44,071 bases of DNA from Enterobacillus tribolii (GCF_003363015.1 NZ_QRAP01000015.1:1-44071); one strand, 5' to 3'; counted from the first letter of the stretch, positions 8,007 to 17,124 are shown. The notes: a model not told the origin generated them from the sequence alone. A program made the numbers and translations.

Positions 8007-8118
8007 AAATACAGAGTATTATGCTGGTTTTTTTACTGATTGATTTTTATGGGGTTTAGTCAAACAGGATTTCATTATGACAGTGATAGGGGATAATTAT
8101 TAAGAGGTATTTGTTATT

Positions 8119-8132
8119 TTGACGTTAATCAA
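8119..8132. promoter_or_regulatory. FNR-like box upstream of the lyase/reductase operon
   Basis: TTGACGTTAATCAA matches the FNR consensus TTGAT-N4-ATCAA at nine of ten defined positions. It lies between the divergent lyase (start 7896) and ccmA (start 8429). On the minus strand an AATTAT hexamer at 8098-8093 sits about 30 bases downstream, compatible with a class II activated promoter and a leader of roughly 190 bases. FNR control would suit both an anaerobic reductase and cytochrome c maturation. Confidence 0.5.
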
Positions 8133-8239
8133 GGAAATAGCTTTTTTTAAAATAATGATAAAAAGCGTCACTCAGTCAATTGTGATTAATAGCAAACATT
8201 TTCATTATTGCATGAATAATACTTTTTTAATTCAGAAGG

Positions 8240-8262
8240 GCTCTGGTATAAATAGCCAGAGC
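8240..8262. other. Stem-loop in the divergent control region
   Basis: GCTCTGG, loop TATAAATAG, CCAGAGC is a perfect 7-bp stem between the FNR-like box and ccmA. It lacks a following T run on either strand, so it is not a clear terminator. It could be an operator or a leader structure of the ccm transcript. The rest of 7897-8428 is AT-rich and holds no gene I can support. A possible -10 for ccm, TATGAT, lies at 8389-8394. Confidence 0.3.
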
Positions 8263-8428
8263 ATATTCTATGGATAACCCGGCGGTGAATAAATGTCGCC
8301 GCAAATTTGTTTATTTAATGTACCGTAGGTTTCGTATTGTCGTGCAATCCTGAAAAAACGCGGGTACGAGCACTGGATGAGCCTATGCTATGATAGATAA
8401 ACTTTAGTTTTCAGGAGTCTCGCTTTCC

Positions 8429-9061
8429 ATGCTGACCGTTTCCCGCCTTACCTGCAGCCGCGATGAACGCGTGTTATTCCGCGATCTCAGCTTTCAGCTT
8501 CAGGCCGGGGAAATGATGCAAATCGAAGGGCCGAACGGCGCGGGAAAAACGACGCTGCTACGCATGCTGGCCGGCCTGTCCCAGCCCGAGGAGGGCGAAA
8601 TTTCCTGGCAGAACGTCGCCATTCACCGTCAGCGTGATTTATTTAATCAGCAACTGCTTTACCTCGGCCATCATCCCGGGGTGAAGAGCGTGCTGACGCC
8701 GTTTGAGAATCTGGCGTTTTATATGGCGGTGCAGGGCGGAGGGGAGCAGGATGCCATCTGGGACGCGCTGGCGCAGGTTGACTTGGTCGGTTTCGAAGAT
8801 GTGCCCGTGGCGCAGCTCTCCGCCGGCCAGCAGCGTCGGGTGGCGTTGGCGCGCCTGTGGCTGACGCGCGCGCCGCTGTGGATTTTGGACGAGCCGCTGA
8901 CCGCCATCGACAAATCCGGCGTGGCTAAACTGGTGGCGCTGTTTTACCGCCATGTGGAAGCCGGCGGCATGATTCTCCTGACGACTCACCAGGATCTGGA
9001 TACGCAGGCCGGAAAACTGCGCAAATTGCGCTTGCCTGGCGACGGAGTTGCCGTATGTTAA
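8429..9061 (+). CDS. ccmA: Cytochrome c maturation ABC ATPase CcmA
   Basis: ATP-binding subunit of the CcmABCD complex, which uses ATP to release heme-loaded CcmE in cytochrome c biogenesis at the inner membrane. The 210-residue product has Walker A GPNGAGKT (about 34-41), the signature [14 protein letters not shown], Walker [10 protein letters not shown] and a switch His in TTHQD, all as in CcmA. CAGGAG lies about 12 bases before the ATG. It is the first gene of a complete ccm operon divergent from the multiheme reductase system, whose eleven c-type hemes would need it. Overlaps ccmB by 7 bases. Confidence 0.95.
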   Translation: MLTVSRLTCSRDERVLFRDLSFQLQAGEMMQIEGPNGAGKTTLLRMLAGLSQPEEGEISWQNVAIHRQRDLFNQQLLYLGHHPGVKSVLTPFENLAFYMAVQGGGEQDAIWDALAQVDLVGFEDVPVAQLSAGQQRRVALARLWLTRAPLWILDEPLTAIDKSGVAKLVALFYRHVEAGGMILLTTHQDLDTQAGKLRKLRLPGDGVAVC

Positions 9062-9714
9062 TGACGCTGTTACGCCGCGAGCTGAAAATCGCCCTGCGCA
9101 ATGCCTCTGAAATTATCAACCCGCTGTGGTTTTTTCTGATCGTTATCACGCTGTTTCCCTTAAGCATCGGCCCGGAGCCGCAGTTGCTGGCGCGTATCGC
9201 GCCGGGTGTGGTATGGGTAGCCGCGTTGCTGGCGTCGCTGTTGTCGCTGGAGCGGTTGTTTAAGGATGACTACCTGGACGGTTCGCTGGAGCAACTGATG
9301 CTGATGCCGAGCCCGCTGGCGCTGACCGTGCTGGGCAAGGTGATCGCGCATTGGCTGGTGACCGGCCTGCCGTTGCTGATCCTGTCGCCGCTGGTAGCGC
9401 TGCTGCTGGCATTCGACGCCGCGACCTGGCGCGCGGTGGCGTTAACCCTGCTGCTGGGCACACCGACGCTGAGCTTCATCGGCGCGATCGGCGTGGCGCT
9501 GACGGTTGGTTTACGCAAGGGTGGGGTGCTGCTCAGCCTGCTGGTGTTGCCGTTGTATATTCCGGTGCTGATTTTCGCGACGTCTACTATTGATGCAGCG
9601 TCGATGGGACTGCCTATCGGCGGCTATCTGGCGATCCTCGGCGCGATGCTGGCCGGAAGCATGACGCTGGCGCCATTTGCGGCCGCTGCCGCATTACGCG
9701 TCAGCGTACAGTAA
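9055..9714 (+). CDS. ccmB: Heme exporter membrane protein CcmB
   Basis: A 219-residue, strongly hydrophobic protein with about six transmembrane segments and the CcmB-type opening [12 protein letters not shown]. It is the membrane partner of CcmA in the ABC-type complex that works with CcmC and CcmD to hand heme to CcmE. The ATG at 9055 overlaps ccmA; a second ATG at 9061 overlapping the ccmA stop (TAATG) is an equally plausible start. Length agrees with E. coli CcmB (220 residues). An unusually long gap follows before ccmC. Confidence 0.94.
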   Translation: MLMTLLRRELKIALRNASEIINPLWFFLIVITLFPLSIGPEPQLLARIAPGVVWVAALLASLLSLERLFKDDYLDGSLEQLMLMPSPLALTVLGKVIAHWLVTGLPLLILSPLVALLLAFDAATWRAVALTLLLGTPTLSFIGAIGVALTVGLRKGGVLLSLLVLPLYIPVLIFATSTIDAASMGLPIGGYLAILGAMLAGSMTLAPFAAAAALRVSVQ

Positions 9715-9892
9715 ACGGCGGAAGTTTTTATGTTAGTTTTAGCTTGTTTTATTTGAACGATATCGCTTGAGTTGTTGCGCCGCCGGGTTGGCGGCAGGCG
9801 GCAGGCAACAAACCAGAAGATTGCCCCGCACGGGTCGCCGCGGCGTGCAGCCACGGCAGACGAGACACAGTTTTGATGTGAGCAAGAACACT
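9715..9892 (+). other. 178-base gap inside the ccm operon
   Basis: Every other junction in this ccm operon overlaps or is under 5 bases, but ccmB and ccmC are separated by 178 bases. The gap starts AT-rich and then turns GC-rich with repeated GGCGGCAGGCGGCAGGCAAC-type runs. The ccmC frame stays open upstream to about 9767, but that extension is Arg/Gly-rich and unlike any CcmC N-terminus. I see no gene, strong promoter or terminator. It could be a leader or processing site tuning ccmC-I expression. Confidence 0.4.
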
Positions 9893-10657
9893 ATGTGGAA
9901 ATGGCTACACCAACTTGCCAAGCCTGAACGGCTGTATCATTTATGCGGCAAATTCGTGCCCTGGCTGGGGCTGGCCGGGGCAGCATGCCTGCTGATTGGC
10001 TGGATCTGGGGCTTCGGCCTCGCCCCGGAGGATTACCAGCAGGGCAACAGCTATCGCATTATGTATATCCACGTCCCGGCGGCCATTTGGTCGATGGGGA
10101 TCTATGCATCGATGGCGATCGCCGCATTTATCGGCCTGATTTGGCAGATGAAAATGTCGGATTTGGTCAGCATGGCCATGGCGCCGGTCGGGGCGGTGTT
10201 TACTTTTATCGCCCTGGCGACCGGTTCCGCCTGGGGCAAGCCCATGTGGGGCGCCTGGTGGGTGTGGGACGCACGCCTGACCTCCGAGCTGGTTCTGCTG
10301 TTTCTCTATCTGGGCGCCATCGCCCTGTACAATGCCTTTGAAGACCGCCGCCTGGCGGGCCGCGCCGCCGGCATTCTGGTGCTGGTCGGGGTAGTGAACC
10401 TGCCCATCATTCACTTTTCCGTAGAGTGGTGGAATACCCTGCATCAGGGTTCCACCAATATGCAAAAGAGCATCGATCCCAGCATGCGCTATCCGCTGCG
10501 CTGGGCGATTTTCGGCTATCTGTTCTTCTTTATTACGCTGACGCTGATGCGTTTGCGTAACCTGATTCTGATTCAGGAAAGTCGCCGCCCGTGGGTCAGT
10601 GCGCTGGTGGGGATCCGTCGTGATGAAGAGAAAAGCAATAAGGAGGCCTCATCATGA
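9893..10657 (+). CDS. ccmC: Heme-handling protein CcmC
   Basis: An inner-membrane protein that presents heme to CcmE. The 254-residue product has the tryptophan-rich WGAWWVWDARLTSE heme-binding loop and the periplasmic histidines of the family (YIHVPAAIWS, STNMQKS region). The start MWKWLHQLAKPERLY at 9893 matches the E. coli start; the longer open frame from 9767 was rejected because its extra residues are low-complexity. Its end overlaps ccmD by 4 bases. Slightly longer than E. coli CcmC (245) because of a charged C-terminal tail. Confidence 0.95.
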   Translation: MWKWLHQLAKPERLYHLCGKFVPWLGLAGAACLLIGWIWGFGLAPEDYQQGNSYRIMYIHVPAAIWSMGIYASMAIAAFIGLIWQMKMSDLVSMAMAPVGAVFTFIALATGSAWGKPMWGAWWVWDARLTSELVLLFLYLGAIALYNAFEDRRLAGRAAGILVLVGVVNLPIIHFSVEWWNTLHQGSTNMQKSIDPSMRYPLRWAIFGYLFFFITLTLMRLRNLILIQESRRPWVSALVGIRRDEEKSNKEASS

Positions 10658-10902
10658 CGTGGGCTTTTTCATCCTGGCAGGATTTTTTCGCCATGGGCGG
10701 GTACGGCTTTTATGTCTGGATTGCCGTGGCGGCTACCTTGCTGCCGCTGGCGGGGCTGGTGTTGCATACCATGATTCAGCGCCGTCAGTTACTGGCGGAG
10801 GTTCGCCGGCGCGGGGCGCGTGAGCAGCGCATCGCTCAGGCGCGCAAGCGGGAAGAAACGACGTCAGAACGATATAAGTCAGAACAACAAGGGGAGAACT
10901 GA
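10654..10902 (+). CDS. ccmD: Small heme exporter subunit CcmD
   Basis: An 82-residue protein with one transmembrane helix (about 18-38) and a highly charged cytoplasmic tail rich in Arg, Glu and Lys, the CcmD layout. [11 protein letters not shown] near the N-terminus is the family signature. It stabilises CcmC-CcmE and is needed for release of holo-CcmE from the ABC complex. The ATGA junction overlaps ccmC; ccmE starts two bases after its stop. Confidence 0.92.
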   Translation: MTWAFSSWQDFFAMGGYGFYVWIAVAATLLPLAGLVLHTMIQRRQLLAEVRRRGAREQRIAQARKREETTSERYKSEQQGEN

Positions 10903-10904
10903 TC

Positions 10905-11408
10905 ATGAATCCACGCCGGAAAAGCCGGTTGTATCTGGCGATCGTCGTGCTGTTCGGTATTGCGATTACCACAACGCTGGTGCTGTATGCGCTGCGTTCC
11001 AATATCGATTTGTTCTATACCCCGGGTGAGATCCTTCAGGGGAAAGGCGAAACGCATGAAAAGCCGGAGATCGGGCAGCGCCTGCGCATTGGCGGTATGG
11101 TAATGCCGGGGTCGGTCAAGCGCGATCCTGACAGCCTGAAAGTGACGTTCAGCATTTATGACGCGCGCGGCGCTATTTCTGTGACCTACGACGGCATTTT
11201 GCCCGATCTGTTCCGTGAAGGGCAGGGCGTGGTGGCTCAGGGCGTGCTCGCTGAGGGCAACGTGGTACACGCCAAAGAAGTGCTGGCAAAGCATGATGAA
11301 AACTACACCCCGCCGGAGGTGAAAGAAGCGATGCAAGAGAACCATGTCCGTCCGGCAGAATCATATCAACAGAATAACGGCGCGCAGGCAGGGAGTTCCG
11401 GTTCATGA
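10905..11408 (+). CDS. ccmE: Heme chaperone CcmE
   Basis: A membrane-anchored periplasmic chaperone that binds heme covalently and delivers it to CcmF. The 167-residue protein has one N-terminal anchor (about 8-29), an OB-fold body, and the essential [12 protein letters not shown] motif with the heme-binding His and the nearby Tyr. A Gln/Ser/Gly-rich flexible tail ends the protein. GGGGAG precedes the ATG. Its ATGA stop/start overlap with ccmF indicates translational coupling. Confidence 0.95.
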   Translation: MNPRRKSRLYLAIVVLFGIAITTTLVLYALRSNIDLFYTPGEILQGKGETHEKPEIGQRLRIGGMVMPGSVKRDPDSLKVTFSIYDARGAISVTYDGILPDLFREGQGVVAQGVLAEGNVVHAKEVLAKHDENYTPPEVKEAMQENHVRPAESYQQNNGAQAGSSGS

Positions 11409-13366
11409 TACCTGAGATTGGTAACTTTCTGCTGTCGTTGTCGTTAGCTCTGGCGGTGCTGCTGAGTATTTATCCGCTGTGGGGAGCATCGCGCCACGAT
11501 ATGCGTATGATGGCGACCGCGCGTCCGTTGACCTACGGCATGTGCGCCAGCATTGCGCTGTCGTTCGGTTGCCTGGTGTATGCCTTTATCTCCAACGACT
11601 TTACCGTGGCTTACGTCGCGTCCAACTCCAACAGCCAACTGCCGGTTTACTACCGCATTGCGGCGACCTGGGGGGCGCATGAGGGGTCGTTGTTGCTGTG
11701 GGTGCTGCTGCTGAGCGTCTGGACCCTGGCCGTAGCGCTGTTCAGCCGGGCCATGCCGCAGGATGCAGTGGCGCGCGTGCTGGCGGTAATGGGGCTTATC
11801 AACATTGGCTTCCTGCTGTTCATTATTCTGACTTCCAACCCGTTTACCCGCACCCTGCCGGATTTTCCGATCGACGGGCGCGACCTTAACCCGCTGTTGC
11901 AGGATGTCGGCCTGATTTTCCACCCGCCGTTGCTGTATATGGGCTACGTCGGCTTCTCCGTGGCGTTTGCTTTCTCTATCGCTTCGCTGATGACAGGGCG
12001 GCTGGATACCGCCTGGGCGCGCTGGTCGCGGCCGTGGACCCTGGCCGCGTGGGTGTTCCTGACCCTGGGGATCGTGCTGGGTTCCGCCTGGGCTTACTAT
12101 GAGCTGGGCTGGGGCGGTTGGTGGTTCTGGGATCCGGTAGAAAACGCGTCGTTTATGCCCTGGCTGGCGGGAACGGCGTTGCTGCATTCTCTGGCCGTGA
12201 CGGAAAAACGCGGAACGTTTAAAGCCTGGACCGTATTGTTGTCGATCACCGCATTTTCGCTGTGTTTGCTGGGGACGTTCCTGGTGCGTTCCGGGGTGCT
12301 GGTTTCCGTGCATTCCTTCGCCTCCGATCCGGCGCGCGGTATGTTTATTCTGGCCTATCTGGTCATTGTTATCGGCGGTTCGTTGCTGCTGTATGCGCTG
12401 AAAGGCGGTCAGGTACGCAGCCGGGTGCAGCACGAAGTGTTTTCCCGTGAAACGTTCCTGCTTGGCAACAACGTTTTGCTGATCGCCGCCATGCTGGTGG
12501 TACTGCTCGGCACGCTGCTGCCGCTGGTGCACAAACAGTTGGGACTGGGCAGCATCTCCATCGGCGAGCCTTTTTTCAACAGCATGTTTACCTGGCTGAT
12601 GGCGCCGTTTGCGCTGCTGCTGGGCGTCGGTCCGCTGGTGCGCTGGCGTCGTGACGAACCGGCGAAGTTCTGGAAACGCCTGGTGGTTGCGCTGGTGGTG
12701 ACCGTCGCGCTGTCGGTATTGCTGCCTTGGCTGATGCAGGATCGCATCGAAGCCATGACCGTTATCGGGCTGATTATGGCGCTGTGGGTCGTGATCCTTA
12801 CGCTGGTGGAACTGCATGAACGCGCATCCCACCGCCACGGTTTCTGGCTTGGCTTGAGAAAGCTGTCGCGCAGCCACTGGGGCATGGTGCTGGGGCACCT
12901 GGGCGTGGCGGTAACGGTCATCGGTATCGCGTTCAGCCAGAGCTACAGCATTGAGCGCGACGTACGCATGAAGGCGGGCGACAGCGTGAGCATTCACGAT
13001 TACCGGTTTGAATTCCGCGACGTGCATGAGATCACCGGCCCCAACTATACCGGCGGCGTCGGGATCATCAGCGTCACGCGCAACGGCAAACCGGAAGCGG
13101 TACTGCGTGCGGAAAAACGTTACTACACCACCGCGCGCAGCATGATGACGGAAGCCGCCATCGACGGCGGGCTGACTCGCGATCTCTACGCGGCGCTGGG
13201 TGAAGAGTTGAACGATGGCGCCTGGGCTGTACGTCTTTACTATAAACCGTTTGTGCGCTGGATTTGGTACGGCGGGGTATTTATGGCGATCGGCGGGATA
13301 CTGTGTATTCTTGACCCGCGTTATCGCACCCGTCGTCAGCAGGAGAAAAAGGAAGAGATAGCATGA
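11405..13366 (+). CDS. ccmF: Cytochrome c heme lyase subunit CcmF
   Basis: A 653-residue polytopic membrane protein that receives heme from CcmE and ligates it to CxxCH apocytochromes with CcmH/I. The diagnostic WWD loop [18 protein letters not shown] is present, as are conserved periplasmic His residues and a C-terminal periplasmic segment. Full length compared with E. coli (647). It overlaps ccmE and ccmG by ATGA junctions. A long open frame on the opposite strand here (11444-13027) is only a coding shadow. Confidence 0.96.
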   Translation: MIPEIGNFLLSLSLALAVLLSIYPLWGASRHDMRMMATARPLTYGMCASIALSFGCLVYAFISNDFTVAYVASNSNSQLPVYYRIAATWGAHEGSLLLWVLLLSVWTLAVALFSRAMPQDAVARVLAVMGLINIGFLLFIILTSNPFTRTLPDFPIDGRDLNPLLQDVGLIFHPPLLYMGYVGFSVAFAFSIASLMTGRLDTAWARWSRPWTLAAWVFLTLGIVLGSAWAYYELGWGGWWFWDPVENASFMPWLAGTALLHSLAVTEKRGTFKAWTVLLSITAFSLCLLGTFLVRSGVLVSVHSFASDPARGMFILAYLVIVIGGSLLLYALKGGQVRSRVQHEVFSRETFLLGNNVLLIAAMLVVLLGTLLPLVHKQLGLGSISIGEPFFNSMFTWLMAPFALLLGVGPLVRWRRDEPAKFWKRLVVALVVTVALSVLLPWLMQDRIEAMTVIGLIMALWVVILTLVELHERASHRHGFWLGLRKLSRSHWGMVLGHLGVAVTVIGIAFSQSYSIERDVRMKAGDSVSIHDYRFEFRDVHEITGPNYTGGVGIISVTRNGKPEAVLRAEKRYYTTARSMMTEAAIDGGLTRDLYAALGEELNDGAWAVRLYYKPFVRWIWYGGVFMAIGGILCILDPRYRTRRQQEKKEEIA

Positions 13367-13914
13367 ACCGTAAGCTGCTTTTTATCCCGCTGGTCCTGTT
13401 TTTGCTGCTGGTGCTGGCCTTCGTGGTGCAGTTGCAGCGCAACGCCGGCGGTGAAGACCCGACGATGCTGGAGTCGGCGCTGATCGGCAAACCGGTGCCG
13501 GCGTTTAAGCTGGAGTCGCTGGACAAGCCGGGGCAGGTGTTTGATCAAAAAGTCCTGCGCGACGGCAAGCCGATTCTGCTTAATGTCTGGGCGACCTGGT
13601 GCCCGACCTGCTACGCCGAGCATCAGTACCTGAATACGCTGGCGGCCAAAGGAATTCGTGTGGCTGGCCTGAACTATAAAGATGATCGTCAGAAAGCGAT
13701 CAAATGGCTGAATGAGCTGGGAAATCCTTATGCCCTGAGTCTGTATGACGGCAACGGCATGCTTGGCCTGGATCTTGGCGTGTACGGCGCGCCGGAAACG
13801 TTTTTGATCGACGGCCAGGGGATTATCCGCTATCGCCACGCCGGCGATCTGAATGAGCGCGTCTGGCAGCAGGAAATATTGCCGCTGTATCAAAAATATC
13901 AGGGGGGGCAATAA
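13363..13914 (+). CDS. ccmG: Thiol:disulfide oxidoreductase CcmG/DsbE
   Basis: A membrane-anchored periplasmic thioredoxin-fold protein that reduces apocytochrome CxxCH cysteines through CcmH before heme attachment. The 183-residue product has an N-terminal anchor (about 5-22), the active site WATWCPTCYAEH, the cis-Pro region GAPETFLID and the Glu-containing groove typical of DsbE. The ATGA overlap with ccmF and the one-base TAATG overlap with ccmH keep it within the operon. Confidence 0.95.
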   Translation: MNRKLLFIPLVLFLLLVLAFVVQLQRNAGGEDPTMLESALIGKPVPAFKLESLDKPGQVFDQKVLRDGKPILLNVWATWCPTCYAEHQYLNTLAAKGIRVAGLNYKDDRQKAIKWLNELGNPYALSLYDGNGMLGLDLGVYGAPETFLIDGQGIIRYRHAGDLNERVWQQEILPLYQKYQGGQ

Positions 13915-14399
13915 TGCGCATAAGATACCTGACGGGCGCCTTGTTGGGCGCGCTGCTGAGCTGGAATGCCTGCGCGGCGATCGATACCTACTCGTTTAAA
14001 ACCGAGGAGCAGGAGCAGCAGTATCGCCATCTGACCGAACAATTACGCTGCCCGAAGTGCCAGAACAACAGCATTGCGGATTCGAATGCGGTCATCGCCA
14101 CCGATATGCGCCAGAAAGTGTATGAACTGATGCAGGAAGGATATACCCAGCAGCAGGTGATTGATTACATGGTGGCGCGCTACGGCAACTTCGTTACTTA
14201 TGAACCGCCGGTGACGCCGGCGACGGTGATCCTGTGGGCCGGGCCGTTGCTGTTCGTGCTGATCGGCGGCGCGGTGGTGGTTATGCGCGCGCGTCGTCGC
14301 AGCTCGGCGGGCGTTCAGGCTTCGTCTGAGCTGAATGATGCGGAGAAACAACGTTTGCAGCAATTGCTGGATGAGAAAAACAGGGGACAATCTTCATGA
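13914..14399 (+). CDS. ccmH: Cytochrome c maturation protein CcmH (short form)
   Basis: A 161-residue protein with signal peptide (cleavage near CAA-IDTY), the redox motif LRCPKCQ, and one C-terminal transmembrane helix (about 101-123). It reduces or holds apocytochrome thiols for CcmF. E. coli CcmH is a fusion with the TPR domain; here that second half is the separate gene ccmI, as in many other proteobacteria. An ATGA junction links the two. Confidence 0.94.
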   Translation: MRIRYLTGALLGALLSWNACAAIDTYSFKTEEQEQQYRHLTEQLRCPKCQNNSIADSNAVIATDMRQKVYELMQEGYTQQQVIDYMVARYGNFVTYEPPVTPATVILWAGPLLFVLIGGAVVVMRARRRSSAGVQASSELNDAEKQRLQQLLDEKNRGQSS

Positions 14400-15616
14400 T
14401 GGCATTCTGGTTCGTTGTCCTGATGTTATTGGTGATTGCCGCCGCGCTGCTGGTGCTCCCGGTGCTGCGTGAACCGCAGCGGGATGAGGTGCTCGATCGC
14501 GATCGTCTCAACAAGAGTTTTTATCAGCAGCGTCTGCGCGAGCTGGAAGAAGATGAAGATCAGGGCGTCGTAGCAGAACGCGGCGCCATGGTGCAGGAGC
14601 TGCAACAGAATTTACTCAGCGACATTCCGCAGCAGCAGGCCGCCGTACAGCAATCCCAGCCGCTCAGCCGTTGGACGCTGCTGCCCGGCGTCATCGTGAT
14701 GGTAGTGATCGCAGTGGCCTTTTATCTGAAAAGCGGCGGGTTAGCGCAGGTGCAGGGTTGGCAGATGGTGATGCAGGAAATGCCGCAGCTGCGCGAGCGG
14801 GTCATGAATGAGGATAAAAAGCCACTGACGATGGAAGAGATCGCCCGCCTGGGGCTGGGCTTGCGAACCGAGCTGCAACAGGATCCGCGCAACGTGGCGG
14901 ACTGGGTGATGCTGGGGCGCGTCGGTCTGGCGCTGAACAACGCCACGACGGCGACCCAGGCGTTTGCGCATGCTTATCAATTGGCGCCCGAGCTGCCGGA
15001 AGTGTCGATGGGGTACGCTGAGGTATTGACGCGTTCCAGCGATCCGCTGGATAACAAGAAGGCTGCCGATATGCTGAGCGGTATGCTGGGCCGTAACCAT
15101 CAGGATGTGAGGGCGCTGAGCCTGCTGGCGTTTAATGCGTTTGAGCAGGGCGACTTCAAGAAGGCGATCGGCGCCTGGGAAATGATGCTGAAGCTGCTGC
15201 CTGCCGACGACAGCCGGCGTGAGGTGATCAAGCGCAGCATTGAACAAGCCAAAGCGCAATCCGGCGTGGATAATGCCAACCTGACCGTAAACGTGACGAT
15301 GTCGCCGGAAGTGGAAACCACCCTGCCGCCGCAGGCGGTGCTGGTGATTTCCGTTACCGATGGTTCCATGCCTGTGCCGGTGGCGGTAAAACAGTTACCA
15401 TTAAGCCGTTTTCCGTTGACGGTGTCGCTGGACGATACAAATGCTATGATGCCGGAACGTTTGCTTTCCGGGATGAAGCAGGTCAAAGTGCATGTGCGGG
15501 TTTCCCGCGATGGCCTTGCGACGCCCCAGTCGGGTGACTGGTACGGGGACAGCGCGGTCGTGCCTTATGATAAAAAAGGTAAGGTAGACATACAGATTGA
15601 CCGTCAGGTGCCATAA
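14396..15616 (+). CDS. ccmI: Cytochrome c maturation apocytochrome chaperone CcmI
   Basis: A 406-residue protein with two N-terminal transmembrane helices (about 3-22 and 98-117) around a cytoplasmic loop, then periplasmic TPR repeats (about 130-290) and a C-terminal beta domain. It recruits apocytochromes to the CcmFH ligase and corresponds to the C-terminal part of E. coli CcmH. Last gene of the ccm unit. mlaA starts 64 bases later with no strong terminator between, so read-through is possible. Confidence 0.92.
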   Translation: MMAFWFVVLMLLVIAAALLVLPVLREPQRDEVLDRDRLNKSFYQQRLRELEEDEDQGVVAERGAMVQELQQNLLSDIPQQQAAVQQSQPLSRWTLLPGVIVMVVIAVAFYLKSGGLAQVQGWQMVMQEMPQLRERVMNEDKKPLTMEEIARLGLGLRTELQQDPRNVADWVMLGRVGLALNNATTATQAFAHAYQLAPELPEVSMGYAEVLTRSSDPLDNKKAADMLSGMLGRNHQDVRALSLLAFNAFEQGDFKKAIGAWEMMLKLLPADDSRREVIKRSIEQAKAQSGVDNANLTVNVTMSPEVETTLPPQAVLVISVTDGSMPVPVAVKQLPLSRFPLTVSLDDTNAMMPERLLSGMKQVKVHVRVSRDGLATPQSGDWYGDSAVVPYDKKGKVDIQIDRQVP

Positions 15617-15680
15617 TCAGACAAGGCATGAAAGAATAATAATCAGGTCGCGGCGGCGGCCTGAATTCATGGAGAATCAT

Positions 15681-16436
15681 ATGAAATACCGCCTGGCTGG
15701 GGTAGCTTTGGCAAGTGTGATGTTGGCCGGATGTGCCACGAATCCGGATCAGGCTGGTCAACGTTCGGACCCGTTTGAAGGTTTTAACCGCGCAATGTTC
15801 AACGTCAACTACAACTATCTGGATCCCTATGTGCTGCGTCCGGTAGCCGTAGCGTGGCGTGATTACGTGCCGGTGCCGGCGCGTAACGGTATGACCAACT
15901 TCTTCGTCAACCTGTCGGAACCGGCCAGCATGGTAAACAACTTTGCCGAAGGCAAAGTGTATGAAGGCTTCAAACACTTCAACCGTTTCTTCCTTAACAC
16001 CATTCTGGGGATGGGCGGTCTGATTGACGTCGCGGCCATGGCGAACCCGAAACTGGCGAAGGAAGATCCGCACCGTTTCGGCAGTACGCTGGGTTATTAC
16101 AACGTTGGCTACGGCCCGTATGTGGTGCTGCCGGGGTACGGCGGTTTCACGCTGCGTGAGGACGCCGGCGGCTACGTGGATAATCTTTATCCGCCTTTGA
16201 GCTGGCTGACGTTCTGGATGTCGGCGGGCAAATGGATGGTGGAAGGCATCGAAACCCGTGCTCAGTTGCTGGATTCCGACGGCCTGCTGCGCAACTCTAC
16301 CGACCCGTATGTCATGATGCGCGAAGCATACTTCCAGCGTCACGACTTCCTGGCTAACGGCGGTCAGGTCGAAGCAACGGACAACCCGAACGCACAGGCG
16401 ATTCAGGACGATCTGAAAGACATTGATTCCCAGTAA
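15681..16436 (+). CDS. mlaA: Outer-membrane lipoprotein MlaA (VacJ), phospholipid retrograde transport
   Basis: MlaA removes mislocalised phospholipids from the outer leaflet of the outer membrane and passes them to MlaC. The 251-residue product has a lipoprotein signal ending LAGC (Cys18) and the family blocks DPFEGFNRAMFN, FLNTILGMGGLIDVA, HRFGSTLG, YGPYVVLPGYG and AQLLDSDGLLR. Length equals E. coli MlaA. GGAG lies 7 bases before ATG 15681; longer upstream starts would lose the lipoprotein signal. Confidence 0.96.
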   Translation: MKYRLAGVALASVMLAGCATNPDQAGQRSDPFEGFNRAMFNVNYNYLDPYVLRPVAVAWRDYVPVPARNGMTNFFVNLSEPASMVNNFAEGKVYEGFKHFNRFFLNTILGMGGLIDVAAMANPKLAKEDPHRFGSTLGYYNVGYGPYVVLPGYGGFTLREDAGGYVDNLYPPLSWLTFWMSAGKWMVEGIETRAQLLDSDGLLRNSTDPYVMMREAYFQRHDFLANGGQVEATDNPNAQAIQDDLKDIDSQ

Positions 16437-16442
16437 TGAAGA

Positions 16443-16500
16443 AAGCGCCCCGGGGCGCTTCGGATTACAGCAAACCCCGTCCCGGTGACGGGGTTTTTTA
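16443..16500 (+). terminator. Tandem hairpins ending with a rho-independent terminator after mlaA
   Basis: A perfect 18-bp palindrome AAGCGCCCCGGGGCGCTT (16443-16460) begins 6 bases after the mlaA stop. A second hairpin follows: AAACCCCGTC, loop CCGGT, GACGGGGTTT (16472-16496), running into a T tract. The second is a textbook intrinsic terminator and closes the ccm-mlaA side. Confidence 0.85.
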
Positions 16501-16506
16501 TTAGCA

Positions 16507-16550
16507 CCGGGCTTGTTTTCCGGACTTGTTTGCCGGGCTTGTTTTCCGGA
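16507..16550. repeat. 18-bp direct repeat between mlaA and yeiP
   Basis: CCGGGCTTGTTTTCCGGA occurs at 16507-16524 and again at 16533-16550, with a partial third version between (CCGGACTTGTTTGCCGG). It fills the short convergent gap before the yeiP stop. It may be replication slippage or part of the 3' structure; no function is evident. Confidence 0.7.
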
Positions 16551-16551
16551 T

Positions 16552-17124
16552 TTAGTCCGCGCGGCCCATGTAGCGGCGCTCTGCGATGTGAATGCGGATT
16601 TTCTCTCCGGCGCTCAGATATTCCGGAACCTGGATCACCAGCCCGGTGCTGAGGGTCGCCGGTTTGTTGCGGGCGCTGGCTGATGCGCCTTTGATGCCCG
16701 GCGCGGTTTCGACAATTTCCAGGTCGACGGTTTGCGGCAGTTCAAGCGCCAGAACCTGGCCTTCCATCGTCAGCACCTGAATCCCCGGCATGCCGCCTTC
16801 GGGCAGGAACAACAGTTCGTCTTCAATCTGATCTTTCTTGAAGGTATACGGCGTGTAATCTTCATCATCCATAAAGATGTACTCGTCGCCATCAATATAG
16901 GAAAAGGTCACGGTGCGGCGGGTCAGGGTGATGGTATCGAGAATGTCGTCGCCCTTGAAACGCTCTTCTACTTTCAGCCCGGTACGGACGTCGGAAAAAC
17001 GCATTTTGTACAGTGTGCTGGCGCCACGGGCGCTGGGGCTCTGAATATCGATATCACGTACTAACAACAGTTTGCCGTTGTAGTTAATTGCCATGCCGCG
17101 TTTGATTTCGTTAGCTCTTGCCAT
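16552..17124 (-). CDS. yeiP: Elongation factor P-like protein YeiP (EfpL)
   Basis: A 190-residue, three-domain EF-P paralogue that binds stalled ribosomes and helps peptide-bond formation at difficult sequences such as polyproline. The sequence is nearly collinear with E. coli Yei[15 protein letters not shown] at the start, the unmodified loop SPSARGAS with Arg instead of the lysylated Lys of EF-P, and the C-terminal [14 protein letters not shown]. Convergent with mlaA, upstream of mtr on the same strand. The ATG at 17124 agrees with the family length. Confidence 0.96.
   Translation of the reverse strand: MARANEIKRGMAINYNGKLLLVRDIDIQSPSARGASTLYKMRFSDVRTGLKVEERFKGDDILDTITLTRRTVTFSYIDGDEYIFMDDEDYTPYTFKKDQIEDELLFLPEGGMPGIQVLTMEGQVLALELPQTVDLEIVETAPGIKGASASARNKPATLSTGLVIQVPEYLSAGEKIRIHIAERRYMGRAD

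Noticed and set aside
8240-8262. Terminator in the divergent region
   Set aside because: The stem is good but no T run follows on either strand and no transcript is expected to end there.
7897-8428. Sigma-54 promoter for the lyase operon
   Set aside because: No TGGCAC-N5-TTGC match was found on either strand despite the NtrC-like regulator nearby.
9767-9892. N-terminal extension of CcmC
   Set aside because: The extra residues are Arg/Gly-rich and unlike CcmC; MWKWLHQLA at 9893 matches the family start.
11444-13027. Long open frame (over 500 codons) on the minus strand
   Set aside because: It is fully inside ccmF, rich in Gln, Arg and His, with no domain; a shadow of GC-rich coding sequence.
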